Notes: generated by a model not told the origin, from the sequence alone. A stretch of 9,320 nt of DNA from Candidatus Segetimicrobium genomatis (GCA_005882445.1 VBAN01000322.1:1-9320); one strand, 5' to 3'. Shown: positions 1 through 7,223, counted from the first letter of the stretch. Numbers and translations are program-made.

Positions 1-439
1 TTTCATGTACGACGACGACCGCCTCGACACCATTGCCGACCACCTGCTGCGGCAGCAGATGCCCGACGGGGGGTGGAATTGCCAGCGCCCGTCCGGCGCG
101 ACCCACGCGTCGGTGCACACCACCATCAGCGCGCTCGAGGGCCTGCGGCTGTACGAGTTGCACCGCGGAAGTGGCGCCCGGGCGGTGCGGGCCGCGCAGC
201 GCCGCGGCCGTGAGTTCCTCCTGATGCACCGGCTCTTCCGGTCCCACCGCACCGGCGAAATCATCAAGCCCGCATTCACCCGCTTCTCCTTCCCGCCGCG
301 GTGGCACTACGACATCCTCCGCGCGCTCGATTATTTCCAGGCCGTCAACGCGCCCCGCGACCGGCGCCTGGCGGAGGCCATCGACATCGTCCGCGGCAGC
401 CGGCGCGAGGACGGCCGCTGGCTGCTGCAGCACGAGTAA
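1..439 (+). CDS. Prenyltransferase/squalene-cyclase repeat protein, C-terminal part (5' truncated by window)
   Basis: The reading frame is open from the first bases and ends at TAA 437-439. The ATG at 5 is probably internal, because the preceding codon is also in frame and the sequence starts in mid-domain. The translation carries QW-type repeats of the squalene-hopene cyclase/prenyltransferase alpha-toroid fold: QMPDGGWNCQ near the start, then GATHASVHTTISALEGL, and a second EDGRW repeat near the C-terminus. About 144 residues are visible, roughly the C-terminal half of the ~300-residue proteins of this type. Whether it is a real cyclase is unknown: the DXDD-type catalytic region would lie upstream if present, and many short bacterial relatives have no assigned reaction. 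It ends 29 bases before the cupin gene and may share its transcript. The family is clear; the function is not. Confidence 0.8.
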   Translation, partial: FMYDDDRLDTIADHLLRQQMPDGGWNCQRPSGATHASVHTTISALEGLRLYELHRGSGARAVRAAQRRGREFLLMHRLFRSHRTGEIIKPAFTRFSFPPRWHYDILRALDYFQAVNAPRDRRLAEAIDIVRGSRREDGRWLLQHE

Positions 440-468
440 GTGGTGGAATCAGGGCGACGGGGGGCACG

Positions 469-840
469 ATGGACGCGCAACGACCTTACCAGATCCACCT
501 TGATACGCGGTTCGCGCCGCTCGAGCTCATCGACGTTCAGGCGCTCGTCGAGGCGTCCAGGGACCCCTGGTATAACCAGACGCTGTGCCGTGTCAACGAC
601 TGTGTCGTGCGGCTCGGCGTGGTGCAGGGACAGTTCCACTGGCACAAGCACGACAGGGAGGACGAGTTCTTCTACGTGGTGGAGGGACGGTTCGTCATTG
701 AGCTGGAGGGCCGGAGGGTCGAGCTCGCGCCGCGGCAGGGAATGACCGTCCCGAAGGGCGTGATGCATCGCACCGGCGCGCCGGAGCGCACCGTGATCCT
801 CATGATCGAGGGGGCCGCGGTCAAACCGACCGGCGATTGA
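469..840 (+). CDS. Small single-domain cupin protein
   Basis: A 123-residue protein with both cupin motifs. Motif 1 is around residues 55-73 (GQFHWHKHDREDEFF, with metal-ligand candidates His59, His61 and Glu66, followed by the turn VVEG). Motif 2 is around residues 91-100 (GMTVPKGVMH, fourth ligand His100). The metal-binding set HxH...E...H looks intact, so a metal-bound beta-barrel is expected. The substrate cannot be read from sequence; proteins of this size include small isomerases, dioxygenase-like enzymes and sensors. The ATG at 469 is preceded by a G-rich stretch (459-464) five bases upstream and gives the usual length. An in-frame ATG at 301 would lie inside the preceding gene and encodes an arginine/alanine-rich stretch unlike the family, so it was rejected. 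The protein is probably cytosolic, with no signal peptide. Confidence 0.88.
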   Translation: MDAQRPYQIHLDTRFAPLELIDVQALVEASRDPWYNQTLCRVNDCVVRLGVVQGQFHWHKHDREDEFFYVVEGRFVIELEGRRVELAPRQGMTVPKGVMHRTGAPERTVILMIEGAAVKPTGD

Positions 841-869
841 CGGGTTAATCTCCCGGCGAGGAGGATGAG

Positions 870-1298
870 ATGCTCAAGCATAAGTCGGAGAAAATCGAGT
901 TGTTGGAGAAGCTGCCGCTCTTCGATGGACTCACCCGAAAACAGGTGGAGCAGGTCGGGCGGCTCGCCGACCTGATCGCGGTTCCCGCGGGGAGACGGCT
1001 GGCTACCGCGGGCGAATACGGCGGAGAACTCATCGTGATCGTGGAGGGAGACGTCTCGGTCACTACAGGGCGCCGGCGCCCTCTCCGTCTCGGACCCGGT
1101 GAATTCTTCGGCGAGATGAGCCTGGTCGATGGCCAACCGCGCTCGGCGACGGTCGTGGCCGAGTCGGATCTGTTGGTGCTGGTCGTTGGTCAACGAGCGT
1201 TCTCCTCTTTGGTGGAGGCATCGCCGCTGCTCGCCCTCAGGATCATGCAAGTTTTGACCCGCCGCCTTCGTGAGACGGAGTCGCTCGTCTCAGCCTAG
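870..1298 (+). CDS. Stand-alone cyclic-nucleotide-binding domain protein (Crp-like, no HTH)
   Basis: A 142-residue protein that is essentially one cNMP-binding domain. LPLFDGLTRKQVEQV (about 15-29) is the usual N-terminal helix, VIVEGDVSV (about 56-64) a core beta hairpin, and FFGEMSL...PRSATVVAESD (79-100) the phosphate-binding cassette, with Glu82, Arg91 and Ser92 in the places that contact the cyclic nucleotide in Crp. The protein stops about 40 residues later, after one helical segment ending RRLRETESL, so the winged helix-turn-helix of Crp/Fnr is absent. It may be a ligand-binding adaptor or regulator acting through another protein. A strong Shine-Dalgarno AGGAGG (859-864) lies five bases before ATG 870. 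It follows the cupin gene by 29 bases and may be co-transcribed. The ligand (cAMP, cGMP or other) is unknown. Confidence 0.9.
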   Translation: MLKHKSEKIELLEKLPLFDGLTRKQVEQVGRLADLIAVPAGRRLATAGEYGGELIVIVEGDVSVTTGRRRPLRLGPGEFFGEMSLVDGQPRSATVVAESDLLVLVVGQRAFSSLVEASPLLALRIMQVLTRRLRETESLVSA

Positions 1299-1326
1299 GG
1301 GCTGACCCCACCGGCCGACACCGGCC
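1271..1326 (+). terminator. Hairpin cluster at the end of the cNMP-domain gene (possible terminator)
   Basis: Three short perfect inverted repeats follow one another: TGAGACG/CGTCTCA (1271-1277 with 1286-1292, overlapping the last codons), GGGG/CCCC with loop CTGA (1298-1309), and GGCCG/CGGCC with loop ACAC (1313-1317 with 1322-1326). No run of T follows, so this is not a classical intrinsic terminator. The position, between one gene and a new promoter, is what suggests termination. Confidence 0.35.
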
Positions 1327-1354
1327 TGTCCGCAAGACGCACCGCCCCGGATCC

Positions 1355-1382
1355 TTGACACGCGCGGGGCTAAATATATAAT
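1355..1382 (+). promoter_or_regulatory. Sigma-70-type promoter for the GntR/CoA-transferase operon
   Basis: A perfect -35 hexamer TTGACA (1355-1360) and a perfect -10 hexamer TATAAT (1377-1382) are separated by 16 bases. The AT-rich block TAAATATATAATTG stands out sharply in GC-rich surroundings. Transcription would start around 1389-1391, about 30 bases before the regulator ATG at 1420. This is the only consensus-quality promoter seen in the window. Confidence 0.8.
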
Positions 1383-1392
1383 TGTTATACGT
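1382..1392. promoter_or_regulatory. Possible GntR/FCD operator over the -10 and start site
   Basis: TTGTTATACGT matches five of the six fixed bases of TNGTNNNACNA, a pattern reported for FadR/FCD-type GntR operators. It begins at the last base of the -10 box and covers the expected transcription start. A bound dimer would block RNA polymerase, consistent with autoregulation by the gene product encoded at 1420-2178. The match is short and one-sided, so this is a candidate only. Confidence 0.4.
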
Positions 1393-1419
1393 TATCGACC
1401 GCGTTGGGGGGATCCGCAG

Positions 1420-2178
1420 ATGGCGCAGGCGGCCGGCTTCCGTCCCGTCCGTCTCACCCGGGCGTCCGATGAAGTCGTCCGGCAGATCAAGGCGCGCATC
1501 TTCGGCAGCCGGCTGCCGCCCGGAGCGCAGCTGCCCTCCGAGAAAGAGCTCGCCCAGCAGTTCGGCCTCAGCCGCATTACGATCCGCGATGCCCTCCGTG
1601 TTCTCGAGTCCGAAGGCCTCATCGACATCAAAGTCGGCGCCCGCGGGGGCGCCTTCGTCTCCAGGCCGAGCGCCCGGCGGGTCAGCGAATCGCTGACGAC
1701 CCTGCTGCGCCTCCGCCAGATTACGATCCAGGAACTGACCGAGGCCAGGCTGGCGGTGGAGCCGTCTGTCGCGTCCCTGGCCGCGCAGCGCGCCACGGCC
1801 GAGGACATCGCGGCGATGGAGCAGGCCGTCGCCGACGCGCGGGCCGGGAGGGCGGCCGGGGATCCGCGGTTCATGCCCCACAGCGTCGCGTTCCACCTCG
1901 CCCTGGCGGAAGCGGCGAAGAACCAGGTCCTGCTGTCCACCGTGACCTCGTTCCGGGCCCCGTTCCACGAGGCCCTGGAGACGCTGCTCCCGGCCGATGA
2001 CATGGCGCAGCGGGCGATCACGGACCACCAACGGATCCTGGCGGCGATCAAGGCCCGCGACGGCGGGCGTGCACAGCGGTTGATGCACGAGCACCTCGCG
2101 TACTTTGCCAAGCGGGTCGGCAAGACTCAAGCGGTCCGGGGCAGGAACGCCAGATGGCCGGCGCGGGGCAGCCGCTAG
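1420..2178 (+). CDS. GntR-family transcriptional regulator, FadR/FCD subfamily
   Basis: A 252-residue regulator. The N-terminal winged helix (about 17-82) has the GntR signature LPSEKELAQQFGLSRITIRD, then ALRVLESEGLI and the wing GARGGAFV. The helical FCD ligand-binding domain (about 95-230) follows. Of the usual metal/ligand residues, His159 (VAFHLAL), His203 (TDHQRI) and His225 (LMHEHL) are present. The position normally held by Asp, four residues before the first His, is Ser155, so metal binding may be altered. ATG 1420 follows a GGGGGG-containing stretch about eight bases upstream. The last 25 bases overlap the CoA-transferase start, so the genes are translationally coupled. It probably represses this operon and responds to a carboxylic acid or CoA-ester intermediate; FCD regulators commonly sense such acids, but the ligand here is inferred. 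Confidence 0.93.
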   Translation: MAQAAGFRPVRLTRASDEVVRQIKARIFGSRLPPGAQLPSEKELAQQFGLSRITIRDALRVLESEGLIDIKVGARGGAFVSRPSARRVSESLTTLLRLRQITIQELTEARLAVEPSVASLAAQRATAEDIAAMEQAVADARAGRAAGDPRFMPHSVAFHLALAEAAKNQVLLSTVTSFRAPFHEALETLLPADDMAQRAITDHQRILAAIKARDGGRAQRLMHEHLAYFAKRVGKTQAVRGRNARWPARGSR

Positions 2179-3421
2179 CGCGCGGCGGCGCGGAATCACG
2201 CGGCGGGGCCCGGCTCCTGGCCCCCTACCGCGTCCTGGACCTGACCGACGCGACCGGCTGGCTGTGCGGCCGCATCCTCGGCGACCTGGGGGCGGACGTC
2301 ATCAAGATCGAGCCCGCCGGCGGCGACCCGGGGAGGCGGACCGGGCCGTTCTCCGGCGGCGGCCCACGCCCGGCGGAGAGCCTGGCCTGGATGGCCTACA
2401 ACGCCAACAAGCGCGGGATCACCCTCAACCTCGAGTCACCGGCCGGCCAGGACCTCCTCCGCCGGCTGGTGGGCCGGGCGGATTTCCTCATCGAGTCGTT
2501 CGCCCCCGGATACCTGAACGAGCGGCACGTCGGTTACCGGGCGCTGCGCGAGATCAGCCCGCGGCTCGTCTTCACATCGATCACGCCGTTCGGCCAGACC
2601 GGGCCGTACGCCGGATACCGCGGCTCGGATCTCATCGCGATGGCCATGAGCGGCCTGATGGCGCTGGTCGGCGAGCCGGGACGGCCGCCGCTCCGCGTCT
2701 CCCTCCCCCAGGCGGCGATGTGGGCCGGGATGTACGCGGCCGCCGGAACGCTGATCGCGCACTACTACCGGGAGACGGCACGGCGCGGCCAGCACGTCGA
2801 CGTCTCCATGCGGGACAGCCTGCTGTGGGCCCTGGCGAATGCCCCGGCCCACTGGAGCCTGAAGCGCGAGGACCTGGAACGCGGCGGAACCAGCATCGTC
2901 GGCCGCAGCACCACCGGCGCCCGCATGCGCGCCATCTACCGCTGCCGGGACGGCCACATCAATTTCATCTTCTACGGCGGGGAGGCCGGCCGGCGCTCGA
3001 ACGAAGCGATGGTGCAGTGGATGGCCGAATTGCACGAGGCCCCGGAGTGGCTCAGGCAACAGGACTGGGGCGCGTTCAACGTCGCCGCCAGCACGCAGGA
3101 GGAGATCGACCGGCTCGAGGCGCCCTTCGTCGCGTTTCTATTGAAGCGGACCAAAGCGGAGTTTGCGGCCGAGTCCGTCAGGCGGAACATCCTCGGATAC
3201 CCCGTCGCCGACGCCCGGGACATCCGCGGGGACCCGCAGCTAACGGCGCGGGGATTCTGGCAGGAGGTGGACCACCCGGAGCTCGACGCCGCCGTGACGT
3301 ATCCTGCGCGATCGCCCGCCGCGCCCCACAGATCGGGGAGCACAATGCGGAGATCTACGGCGGCGAGATGGGATTCTCCCGGCCGGAACTCGAGACGCTG
3401 CGGCAGGCGGGAGTCGTATGA
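2154..3421 (+). pseudogene. CaiB/BaiF family III CoA-transferase, frameshifted near the C-terminus
   Basis: Family III CoA-transferase moving CoA between carboxylic acids. Recognisable blocks are LAPYRVLDLTD (22-32), LGDLGADVIKIEP (42-54), NKRGITLNLESP (85-96), ADFLIESFAPG (109-119), TPFGQTGPYAGY (144-155) and GQHVDVSM (212-219). The frame is homologous through Tyr383-Pro384 (to base 3305). The typical tail RRAPQIGEHNAEIYGGEMGF...LRQAGVV then appears in another frame from about 3311-3317, ending at TGA 3419-3421. Uncorrected, the original frame runs as arginine-rich nonsense to 3605, inside the next gene. The ~12 residues that family members have between YPG and RRAP are missing, so a ~31-base deletion fits. 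The region aligned with the catalytic Asp reads PQAAMWAG, without Asp. ATG 2154 has CAGGAA seven bases upstream. Real lesion and assembly error cannot be told apart here. Confidence 0.88.
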
Positions 3422-4659
3422 CCGACGTAAGGCCGGCCGCCGGCCGGACCCCGCAGGCCCTGGAGGGCGTCAAGGTCGTCGAGTTCGCTGTGTTCGCCGC
3501 GGGCCCCATGGTCGGCAAGCATCTGGGCGAGCACGGGGCCACCGTCGTCCGCGTCGAATCGCGGACGCGCCCCGACGGCTTCCGGGTCCACTACCCTCCC
3601 TATAAGGACAACATCCCCGGACTGAACCGGACCGGCTCCTTCGCCCTCTTCAACGACAGCAAATTCGGGGTCACGCTGAACCTCAAACACCCGCGGGGCC
3701 GGGAGGTCGCCGGGCGGCTGGTGGCCTGGGCGGATGTCCTGATCGAGAATTTTGTGCCGGGCGTCATGGCCCGGAACGGTCTCGACTACGAGGCCGCCCG
3801 CGAGATCAACCCGTCGATCATCTACCTCAGTTCGTGCAACATGGGCCAGACCGGGCCGAAGGCGGGCCAGCGCGGCTTCGGCTCCCAGCTGACGTCTCAA
3901 AGCGGATTCACCTACCTGACCGGCTATGCCGACGGGGAACCGATGCTGCTGTTCGGTCCCTACATCGACTTCGTCGCCGTGGGCTTCGGCCTGATCGCGG
4001 TGACGGCGGCCTTGGATCACCGGCGGCGCACCGGCCGCGGGCAGTACATTGACCTGTCGCAGTACGAGGCCGGCCTCCAGTTCATCGCCCCCGCGCTGCT
4101 GGATCACGAGCTGAACGGCCGCGTCCCAACCTGCCGGGGGAACCGCAGCCCGCACGCCGCGCCGCACGGCGCGTACCCCTGCCGCGGCGAGGACCGCTGG
4201 TGCGTGATCGCCGTACACACCGAGGACGAGTGGCGCGCGTTCTGCCGCGCCGCCGGCCGCCCCGAGTGGGCGGAGGACGCGCGGTTTGCCTCGCTCGACG
4301 CCCGCAAGGCGCACGAAGACGAGCTCGACGCGCTGATCGAAGTTTGGACCCGGGGCCGGACGCCCCAGGACGTCATGGAAACCCTTCAGGCGGCCGGGGT
4401 GCCGGCGGGGGTCGTGAACAGGCTCTCCGATCTCTTCACCGATCCTCAGTTGATCCATCGCCGGATCTGGCGTGCGCTCCCCCATCCGGAACTGGAGCGC
4501 TTCCACTACGAAGCGCCGCCGTTCATCCTCTCGGAGACCCCGGCCGAGCTGCGGCGCAGCCCGCTCCTCGGCGAGCACAACGCGCGGGTGTACCGGGAGA
4601 TCCTGGGCCTGCCCGACGAGGAGATCGAGCGGCTGAGCGCGGAGGGGGTAATCGAGTGA
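3418..4659 (+). CDS. CaiB/BaiF family III CoA-transferase (second, with catalytic Asp)
   Basis: A 413-residue, full-length family III CoA-transferase, clearly different from the preceding paralogue. Blocks: LEGVKVVEFAVFAAGPM (15-31), GEHGATVVRVES (37-48), TGSFALFNDSKFGVTLNL (72-89), ADVLIENFVPGV (105-116), NMGQTGPKAG (141-150), and GPYIDFVAVGFG (180-191), where Asp184 aligns with the aspartate that carries the acyl anhydride in formyl-CoA transferase. TGRGQYIDLS follows, and the C-terminal LLGEHNARVYREILG is intact. The start ATG 3418 shares an ATGA overlap with the upstream gene's proper stop, with GGGAG at 3409-3413. Together with its neighbour it could form a two-subunit enzyme like BbsEF or the succinyl-CoA:phthalate CoA-transferase. 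The acid activated is not deducible from sequence. Confidence 0.93.
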   Translation: MTDVRPAAGRTPQALEGVKVVEFAVFAAGPMVGKHLGEHGATVVRVESRTRPDGFRVHYPPYKDNIPGLNRTGSFALFNDSKFGVTLNLKHPRGREVAGRLVAWADVLIENFVPGVMARNGLDYEAAREINPSIIYLSSCNMGQTGPKAGQRGFGSQLTSQSGFTYLTGYADGEPMLLFGPYIDFVAVGFGLIAVTAALDHRRRTGRGQYIDLSQYEAGLQFIAPALLDHELNGRVPTCRGNRSPHAAPHGAYPCRGEDRWCVIAVHTEDEWRAFCRAAGRPEWAEDARFASLDARKAHEDELDALIEVWTRGRTPQDVMETLQAAGVPAGVVNRLSDLFTDPQLIHRRIWRALPHPELERFHYEAPPFILSETPAELRRSPLLGEHNARVYREILGLPDEEIERLSAEGVIE

Positions 4660-4685
4660 TCGGTATGCGGCAACGGTCGACGACC

Positions 4686-4696
4686 AGGGAGGGGGA
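4686..4696 (+). promoter_or_regulatory. Strong Shine-Dalgarno of the UbiD-family gene
   Basis: The purine run AGGGAGGGGGA lies about six bases before ATG 4703, the best ribosome-binding site within the operon. It fixes the start of the decarboxylase gene despite the 43-base gap from the upstream stop, and suggests high expression of that gene. Confidence 0.6.
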
Positions 4697-4702
4697 GACG
4701 CC

Positions 4703-6200
4703 ATGGCAGTCCCGGTAAAGCTGGAGCGCAGTCTCCAATCGCTGCGCGGCACGCTGGAGTGGCTCAAGCAGGAAGGTCTGCTCCTGGAAACCGACGCGCC
4801 GGTCGATCCTGACCTTGAGGTGACCGGCGTGCAGAAACAGCTGGACGGGAGCTGTCCGATCCTGTTCAAGAACGTGAAAGGCTATCCCGCCGCGCGGGCG
4901 GTCACGAACCTCTTCGCCAATATGGACATCGTCGACCGGATGTTTGGCTGGGAGACGCCGGTGGCGCGGACCCGCAAACTGGCTCACGCGCTCACCCATC
5001 CCCTGCCCCCGGTGGAGATCCCGCAGAACGACGCGCCCTGCCAGGAGGAGGTCATCACCGATGACCTCGAGGTCAACAAGCACGTCGTGGCGATCCGCCA
5101 CACCGAGCTGGAGTCGGAGCGGACCATCGGCAGCGGCAACAGCGTCGTCGTCGGGCCCTACTTCCACGGCGGCAGCCACATCGGCTACAACCGGATGAAT
5201 GCGCGCTGGGGAAACATCTGCACCTTCCAGTCGGCGCCGGGCGCCCACATGTGGCAGATCATCACCGAGCACTACCACGATGAGCGGCCGATTCCGCTGA
5301 CGATGTGCTTCGGCCTCCCGCCCGCGGCCACGCTCATCGCCGGGGGCGGCTTCGACTACGTGATCCTGCCGCGCGGCGGCGACGAGCTGGGCGCGGCCGG
5401 CGCGGTCCAGGGCTTCCCGATTCGGATCGTCAAGGCCAGGACCGTGGACGCCTGGGCCGTGGCGGACAGCGAGCTGGTCCTGGAGGGACACCTCTACCCG
5501 CGGGACAAGCGCTACGAGACGGCCGAGGCCGAGGCCGCCGACAAGCAGGGCAAGTTCCCGTTCCACCCCGAGTGGGCCGGGTACATGGGCAAAGCGTACC
5601 GGGCCCCGACCTTCCACGTCACGGGCATGGCGGATCGCCACGACGGTCCGCGAGTCCGCGATCTTCGAGCTCCGCGAGCGCCTCCAGCCGGGCATCGTGC
5701 AGGACGTCAACATCCCGTACTGCATGACCGACTGGGGGGGCTGCATCATCCAGGTGAAGAAGCGGCTCAAGACCGATGACGGCATGGTCCGCAATTTCCT
5801 CGTCGCGGCCATGGCCACGAGCCAGGGGATGCGCCTGGCGATCGTGGTCGATCACGACGTCGACATCTACAACATGGACGAGATCATCTGGTGCCTCACC
5901 ACGCGCGTGAACCCGAGGACGGACATCCTCAACCCGGTCCCCGGTGGCGCGGGCCAGACCTTCATTCCCGAGGAACGGCTCACGGCCGGCGACCGGCAGT
6001 GGACGGCGATGAACACCCGGTTCGAGGGCGGCATGGCGATCGATGCCACCGTCCCGTTCGGGTACGAGCAGGATTTTCAGCGCCCCGTCTACCCGATCCG
6101 GCGGGTGGGGCTCGAGAAGTTCTTCAGCACAGAGCAGATCGCGAAGGGCAAATCCCTCATGCGCGGCTGGGCGGAAGCGCTGTCCCGCAGCGGCCGGTGA
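4703..6200 (+). pseudogene. UbiD-family (prenyl-FMN type) decarboxylase, frameshifted in the middle
   Basis: UbiD enzymes reversibly (de)carboxylate aromatic or alpha,beta-unsaturated acids with prenylated FMN, made by UbiX (not in this window). The first part runs 4703-5635 (311 residues): TLEWLKQEGLLLE, the GYNRMNARW region (Arg164 a cofactor/active-site candidate), AGGGFDYVILPRG, SELVLEG (256-262), and FHPEWAGYMGKAYRAPTFHVT, where Glu290 aligns with a catalytic glutamate. The second part is in another frame from about 5637 (ATTVRESAIFEL, then VQDVNIPYCMTDWGG, LTTRVNPRTDIL, NPVPGG, MAIDATVPFGYEQDF) to TGA 6198-6200. Uncorrected, the first frame stops at 5779. The segment following the HVT motif is some 15 residues shorter than in E. 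coli UbiD, so a deletion rather than a single-base slip is likely. Beside two CoA-transferases, a phthaloyl-CoA-decarboxylase-like role is an attractive inference. Confidence 0.9.
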
Positions 6201-6230
6201 CGAGCCGCTGGTACGCGAGCGAGCACGCCG

Positions 6231-7223
6231 ATGACCCAGCCCATTCCGTTGGCGATCGCCTGCGGCGACTACGACCGGACCCGTCCGCTCTTCGACGGCC
6301 GGGTGCCCATCGAGGGGTGCCGTCCGCTGTACCTGCGCCTGGCGACGGAGGAAATGTTCTTCCGCGCGTTCGTCCATGAGGAGTTCGACGTCTCCGAATT
6401 GTCGCTGAGCAGCTACGTCATCCGCCGCTCCCGGGGCGACTGTCCGTACATCGGCGTCCCAGCGTTCGTATCGCGCACGTTCCGGCATTCCGCGATCTAC
6501 GCGCGGACCGACCGCATCAAGGCGCCGGAGGACCTGCGCGGGCGCCTCGTCGGGGTCCCCGAGTACCAGGTCACCGCCGCGGTTTGGGTCCGCGGGCTGC
6601 TGCTGGACGACTACGGGGTCCGGCCGCAAGACCTACGCTGGGTGACGGGGGGGCTCGAAATGCCCGGCCGCGTCGAAAAGATCGCCTTCGCGGCGCCGAG
6701 CGGCGTCTCGTTGGACGCGGCGCCTCCGGGCCAGACCTTGTCGGGCATGCTGGAGGAAGGCCGCATCGACGCGCTCATCGCGCCCCGCGCCCCGTCCTGC
6801 TTCACGCGAGGCGCTAAGCACATCGGCCGGCTCTTTTCCAATTTCGGGGACGTCGAGGAAGCGTACTACCGGCGCACGGGCATCTTCCCGATCATGCACC
6901 TCGTCGGCATCAAGGCGGAGCTGGCGGCCCGCCACCCCTGGCTCCCCGCGAGCGTCTACAAGGCGTTCACAGCCGCAAAACACATCGCCGTCGCGGCGCT
7001 CAGCGATCCCAACGTGCTCAGCGTCAGCCTGCCCTCCCTGACCTGGAGCGCCGAGCGGGCGAAGGCGCTGATGGGCGAGGACTTCTGGACGTACGGCGTC
7101 GAGGAGAACGCCGGCACCCTGGAGGTGTTTTTGCGCTACCATTTCGAGCAGGGCCTGTCCGCCCGCCGGCTGACCGCAGGGGAATTGTTCGCCCCGACCA
7201 CCGCATCGCAGTCAAAGATCTGA
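6231..7223 (+). CDS. 4,5-dihydroxyphthalate decarboxylase/PBP2-like family protein
   Basis: A 330-residue protein resembling proteins annotated as 4,5-dihydroxyphthalate decarboxylase or as ABC-transporter substrate-binding protein. Typical blocks are LAIACGDYDRTRPLFDGRV (7-25), EMFFRAFVHEEFDVSELSLSSY (41-62), VSRTFRHSAIYARTD (80-94), DLRGRLVGVPEYQVTAAVWV (100-119), RIDALIAPRAPSCF (around 180) and EDFWTYGVEEN near the C-terminus. The fold is that of type 2 periplasmic-binding proteins, but no signal peptide or lipobox is visible, favouring a cytoplasmic enzyme or sensor. ATG 6231 gives the usual family N-terminus; no good Shine-Dalgarno is seen, so translation may depend on coupling to the UbiD gene 30 bases upstream. 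Its place beside CoA-transferase and UbiD genes supports a role in aromatic-dicarboxylate metabolism. The actual reaction is uncertain, because many family members are uncharacterised. Confidence 0.85.
   Translation: MTQPIPLAIACGDYDRTRPLFDGRVPIEGCRPLYLRLATEEMFFRAFVHEEFDVSELSLSSYVIRRSRGDCPYIGVPAFVSRTFRHSAIYARTDRIKAPEDLRGRLVGVPEYQVTAAVWVRGLLLDDYGVRPQDLRWVTGGLEMPGRVEKIAFAAPSGVSLDAAPPGQTLSGMLEEGRIDALIAPRAPSCFTRGAKHIGRLFSNFGDVEEAYYRRTGIFPIMHLVGIKAELAARHPWLPASVYKAFTAAKHIAVAALSDPNVLSVSLPSLTWSAERAKALMGEDFWTYGVEENAGTLEVFLRYHFEQGLSARRLTAGELFAPTTASQSKI

Noticed and set aside
1243..2199. - strand open frame of about 318 codons antisense to the GntR gene
   Set aside because: The + strand encodes a textbook GntR/FCD protein; the antisense translation is low-complexity Arg/Gly/Pro-rich.
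3303..3330. Programmed ribosomal frameshifting in the CoA-transferase
   Set aside because: No slippery heptamer or obvious downstream stimulatory structure is present, and family residues are missing at the junction, which points to a deletion.
3355..4869. Long open frame of about 504 codons on the - strand, antisense to the second CoA-transferase
   Set aside because: Antisense to a clear family III CoA-transferase. Its translation is rich in Arg, Val, Asp and Gly without known motifs, as expected of a shadow frame in GC-rich DNA.
3310..5639. Shared heptamer GATCGCC at the frameshift points of the CoA-transferase and UbiD genes
   Set aside because: The same heptamer also occurs elsewhere in the window (for example near 6253 and 6679), so sharing it is probably chance in GC-rich DNA.
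4523..5818. - strand open frame of about 431 codons antisense to the UbiD gene
   Set aside because: Shadow of the UbiD-family gene; no recognisable domain and an arginine-rich composition.
5619..6629. - strand open frame of about 336 codons spanning two + strand genes
   Set aside because: It crosses two well-supported genes and shows no motif; a composition artefact.
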